Source: Begonia masoniana (Eukaryota > Streptophyta > Magnoliopsida > Cucurbitales > Begoniaceae). Taken from it: 64,000 bases of DNA. Position numbers and translations under genes: made by a program. Below are positions 63,526-64,000 of the stretch, piece after piece. Below the pieces are notes generated by a model. It had not been told where the DNA came from. It searched no databases and saw only the letters and a list, made by a program, of their open reading frames with translations. Position 1 is the stretch's first letter, and the number at the start of each line of letters is the position of its first letter. Where the stretch lies: assembly GCA_022432975.1 (NCBI GenBank), contig CM039509.1, forward strand, positions 13,431,860-13,495,859, read 5' to 3'.

Positions 63526-63538
63526 TCCACCCCTCCTT
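63526..63538 (-). other. I polypurine tract
   Basis: Minus-strand AAGGAGGGGTGGA. Confidence 0.83.
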
Positions 63539-63566
63539 AAACAAAATTTTCGTCCCCGAAAATTGA

Positions 63567-64000
63567 TCAAGCGAAGAGTTTAGGATATCTGTCCATCATG
63601 TCCTGCTGTCTCTCCCATGTGGCTTCCTCGATTCCATGATTCATCTATAAAACTTTCACCAGTGGAATTTCTTTATTCCTCAGAGTTTTTACTACATATT
63701 CCAAAATTTGCACCGGCTTCTCTTCATACATTAACGATGGTCCAATTTCGACATCCACTGGCTTAACAACATGTGTGGGATCCCGTATGCAATTCCTCAA
63801 CATTGACACATGGAAAACATTATGGACCTTTTCCAGCGATGGAGGCAATTGCAATCTATATGCCGTACTGCCAATCCTTTCTAAGATGGGGAATGGTCCA
63901 ATAAATCGTGGGTTTAGCTTCCCTTTCTTACCAAATCTTAAAACTCCTTTAAATGGTGAAATCCTCAGGAAAACTTCATCACCAACAGAAAACTCAAGGT
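63567..64000 (-). pseudogene. I pol C-terminus: integrase tail and chromodomain
   Basis: Reading leftward: GPF region, [20 protein letters not shown], then the chromodomain-like segment. A TGG-to-TAG stop near 63645 cuts off the final [10 protein letters not shown] part, which remains readable beyond it. The rest lies outside the window. Confidence 0.88.

Larger units (their letters stand above)
54068..64000 (+). mobile_element. Element H: non-autonomous, gag-only LTR retrotransposon
   Basis: The 5' LTR is 54068-57057 (2990 bp), the primer site is 57062-57073, a broken gag lies at 57218-57766, then 2 kb of non-coding sequence, the polypurine tract (59769-59781) and the 3' LTR (59782-60978, cut by I). 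The left target duplication candidate is TTATC (54063-54067). No protease, RT, RNase H or integrase motif is found. LTRs differ by about 3 percent by eye over 1.2 kb, so H is older than C. It must have been mobilised in trans, presumably by a related chromovirus sharing the tRNA-Met primer. Confidence 0.92.
60979..64000 (-). mobile_element. Element I: family-B retrotransposon inside H, open to the right
   Basis: The 3' LTR is 60979-63525, followed by the polypurine tract and the chromodomain/integrase end of pol running off the window. The left target duplication candidate is TGAAT (60974-60978). It is close to B throughout. Confidence 0.93.

Overview
The window comes from a plant nuclear genome (an angiosperm; species not recognisable). 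It is almost entirely nested transposable elements. Five families of long-LTR Ty3/Gypsy retrotransposons are present, called A, B, C, E and H here. Their gag-pol order is gag (capsid and two zinc knuckles), protease, RT, RNase H, integrase, GPF motif and a C-terminal chromodomain-like module. Together with the initiator-Met-tRNA primer site (TGGTATCAGAGC), the TGTAAC...GTTACA termini and 2.5-3.6 kb LTRs, this points to the Tekay/Del group of chromoviruses. I see no free-standing host gene, rRNA, tRNA or CRISPR.

Left half (1-33233): a tandem family-A complex on the + strand runs A1 internal region, LTR, A2 internal region, LTR. B (428-10180, minus; TSD TGAAG) is inserted in the A1 coding region. 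C (14021-24026, plus; TSD GGTAC) is inserted in the shared A LTR. C is the youngest and best preserved element: its LTRs differ at roughly 13 sites in 2.69 kb, and its gag-pol carries one evident 1-nt frameshift.

Middle (33234-37086): AT-rich unassigned sequence holds a 2.1-kb hAT DNA transposon (33964-36084, perfect 8-bp TSD GAGGACTA) with transposase remnants. A truncated relative and a cluster of strong hairpins follow.

Right half (37087-64000): element E (minus) runs off the window. It is split by F (43380-52143, minus, family C, TSD TTGCT), which itself contains a 1.4-kb hAT element (46569-47968, TSD TTTCCTAC) carrying two spliced exons of a GDSL esterase/lipase gene. F also contains a 100-N assembly gap. 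The E 5' LTR contains a run of 502 T and is interrupted by H (54068 onward, plus), a gag-only non-autonomous element. The H 3' LTR is interrupted by I (60979 onward, minus, family B).

Two signals stand out. First, LTRs of all five families share an intron-containing, gene-like layout: a pyrimidine-rich leader, a 5' splice site, a 46-55-nt middle exon, GTAAG, a GGCC-spacer-GGCC/CCTACA motif, a TACTAA/TACTGA branch-point-like motif and a TGTAG|G acceptor. Second, a hAT element has captured a GDSL lipase gene fragment with its intron.
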